Shown here piece after piece: positions 49,928-50,855 of a DNA stretch of 50,855 nucleotides. Source of the DNA: an uncultured Verrucomicrobiota bacterium (lineage in GTDB: Bacteria; Verrucomicrobiota; Kiritimatiellia; RFP12; UBA3636); NCBI GenBank assembly GCA_946624575.1, contig CAMOSH010000006.1:1-50855 (forward strand), written 5' to 3'. The notes under the pieces are model-generated. The model was not told the DNA's origin and did no database searches. It saw nothing but the letters and a program-made list of their open reading frames with translations. Positions within the stretch are counted from its first letter, which is position 1, and each line of letters starts with the position of its first letter. Made by a program: the position numbers and the translations under genes.

Positions 49928-50689
49928 TCAGAATCCACGCAGGGCAGAAGCCTCGCGTCCGAGAACCGCCGGATCGTCGCCTGGAACAAATTCGAGAAAG
50001 CGTGGCGCCGCCGCCGGAAGAAGCGCGAGGTAGCGGCGCCACGGCTCTGCTCCGTCCGCCAGCGGATGGCGGACGATCTTTCCTTCGGAAGAAAGCGACC
50101 AGTTAAACACATGGACCGCCTTCACGCGAACGGTCACCGCCGACGCATACGCGAGATTCCACGCTTCGTCATGGAACTGATTCGGCTGCCAATGGGTCCC
50201 GAACGATTCCCCAGGGCACTCAGCAAGTAGCGACAGCGCGGCCTCGGGATCGTCGGTAAGAGTTCCCTGATGGCATTCAAGAGAAATGCAAAGACCTTCG
50301 CGTGCGGCAAGAGCCACAGCCTCTCGCGCGGCGGCGTGGACCGCTTCGCGCTCCTCGCGCGAAGTCTCGGCGGATCCCCTGCCCCCAGCCCAAACGCGAA
50401 CAATCGGAGCGCCCAGCGCCTTTGCGGCCGCAAGCACTCCGGGTAGCTCTGCATGGTCGCTGACGCCAAGACGGTAATACGAACCGTATGACGCCACTGC
50501 CAGCCCGGCGTCCCTTGTGGCGCGGCCCAGCGCGCGAAGCGCGTCAAGTCCCAGCGACGGCGGCGCATGCACGTCGCCACCCCACTCGATGCACGAAAGA
50601 CCTGCGTCGCGCGCAGCGGACAACACATCTCCGGCGGAGAGCGGACGAAACGAGACGGAGCAAACGCCAAATTTGGAATCGTTATTCAT
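49928..50689 (-). CDS. Sugar phosphate isomerase/epimerase-like TIM-barrel protein (xylose isomerase-like)
   Basis: The 253-residue protein (from 50689) has the AP-endonuclease-2/xylose-isomerase-like barrel: SVSFRPLSAGDVLSAARDAG, then CIEWGGDVH, LGAPIVRVWAGG, LCISLECHQGTL (metal Glu, His), and THWQPNQFHDEA. Members epimerize or isomerize keto-sugars, inositols or sugar phosphates. No signal peptide, so cytoplasmic. GAGG lies 11 nt before the Met at 50689; Mets at 50698 and 50710 are alternatives. It is convergent with the GH50-like operon, 25 bp apart, and may process the sugar those enzymes release. The exact reaction is unknown. Confidence 0.82.
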   Translation of the reverse strand: MNNDSKFGVCSVSFRPLSAGDVLSAARDAGLSCIEWGGDVHAPPSLGLDALRALGRATRDAGLAVASYGSYYRLGVSDHAELPGVLAAAKALGAPIVRVWAGGRGSAETSREEREAVHAAAREAVALAAREGLCISLECHQGTLTDDPEAALSLLAECPGESFGTHWQPNQFHDEAWNLAYASAVTVRVKAVHVFNWSLSSEGKIVRHPLADGAEPWRRYLALLPAAAPRFLEFVPGDDPAVLGREASALRGF

Positions 50690-50831
50690 GTTTTTCATGA
50701 CCTCTTTCATGCCGTTGGCAAATAATAGGCCTTTTGGACCTTTAACAAAAACTTTTTTTTCGTGACGTTGTCAATTTACCCAGATGTAGCCAATAATCCT
50801 AAAAACGCAGTTGACACGAACAGACTTTCTC

Positions 50832-50855
50832 ACACAGAGGCACGGAGGCACTGAG
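50832..50855. repeat. Short tandem repeat at the right edge
   Basis: GAGGCAC occurs twice with 8-bp period, followed by TGAG, and the sequence is cut by the window edge. The 145 bp right of the last gene are otherwise AT-rich and hold no gene. Confidence 0.35.

Overview
The window is GC-rich, gene-dense bacterial chromosome. It shows no rRNA, CRISPR array, integrase, transposase or other mobile-element gene. The gene mix points to the PVC superphylum, probably a Kiritimatiellota, Lentisphaerota or Verrucomicrobiota lineage: large sodium:solute symporters, an ECF sigma factor paired with a membrane Ser/Thr kinase, a eukaryote-like UDP-HexNAc pyrophosphorylase, an AMPK-beta-like glycogen-binding protein with a basic tail, GH127-like and GH50-like hydrolases, and a secreted beta-helix/PKD protein. 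This placement is inferred from gene content; no marker phylogeny was run. Many starts lack a clear Shine-Dalgarno sequence, and many gene pairs overlap by ATGA.

Layout. 1-3.7 kb: the 3' end of a probable LamG-type protein, a 766-aa SSS symporter and a convergent DMT transporter. 3.8-8.3 kb (minus): an amino-sugar operon of glmS, a GlmU-C-like left-handed beta-helix protein and glmM. 8.5-12.1 kb (minus): a sugar-acid operon of an IclR regulator, an enolase-superfamily dehydratase, an SDR dehydrogenase and an RraA-type aldolase. It is divergent, across a repeat-bearing control region, from a GH127-like, nagA, tmk operon (12.4-16 kb). 16-20 kb: the glycogen-binding protein, pgk, a tiny secreted zinc-ribbon peptide and an S9 peptidase. 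20-27.5 kb (minus): a Ser/Thr kinase with its ECF sigma factor, a 5-formyl-THF cyclo-ligase with an outer-membrane protein, and a repair cluster (3D-domain lipoprotein, UvrA paralogue, DinB). 27.6-31.6 kb: homoserine dehydrogenase, AGCS alanine/glycine symporter and RsmE. A CAT-anticodon tRNA follows. 32-37.1 kb: alpha-glucan phosphorylase, HAD phosphatase, metallophosphoesterase and DMT transporter. 37.1-41.3 kb (minus): SSS symporter, GT90 glycosyltransferase and UAP1-type pyrophosphorylase. 41.5-49.9 kb: a polysaccharide locus with a beta-helix/PKD surface protein followed by three coupled GH50/agarase-like genes. 49.9-50.7 kb: a xylose-isomerase-like TIM-barrel protein.

How the genes fit together. 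The window appears to encode the whole fructose-6-phosphate to UDP-GlcNAc route, with GlmU split in two: acetyltransferase in the glm operon and a eukaryote-type uridylyltransferase 31 kb away. NagA supplies recycling. GlgP, the glycogen-binding protein and pgk link to storage glucan and glycolysis. Two carbohydrate loci could feed catabolism: GH127 with the IclR regulon, and the GH50-like triplet with an SSS symporter. The middle GH50-like protein has lost its predicted nucleophile.

Most notable observations: the split GlmU, the GH50-like triplet with an alanine at the nucleophile position, a 9-bp coding minisatellite that makes a linker in the third GH50-like gene, a strong hairpin and T-tract between a candidate glmS promoter and glmS, and the sugar-acid operon with its operator-like repeats.
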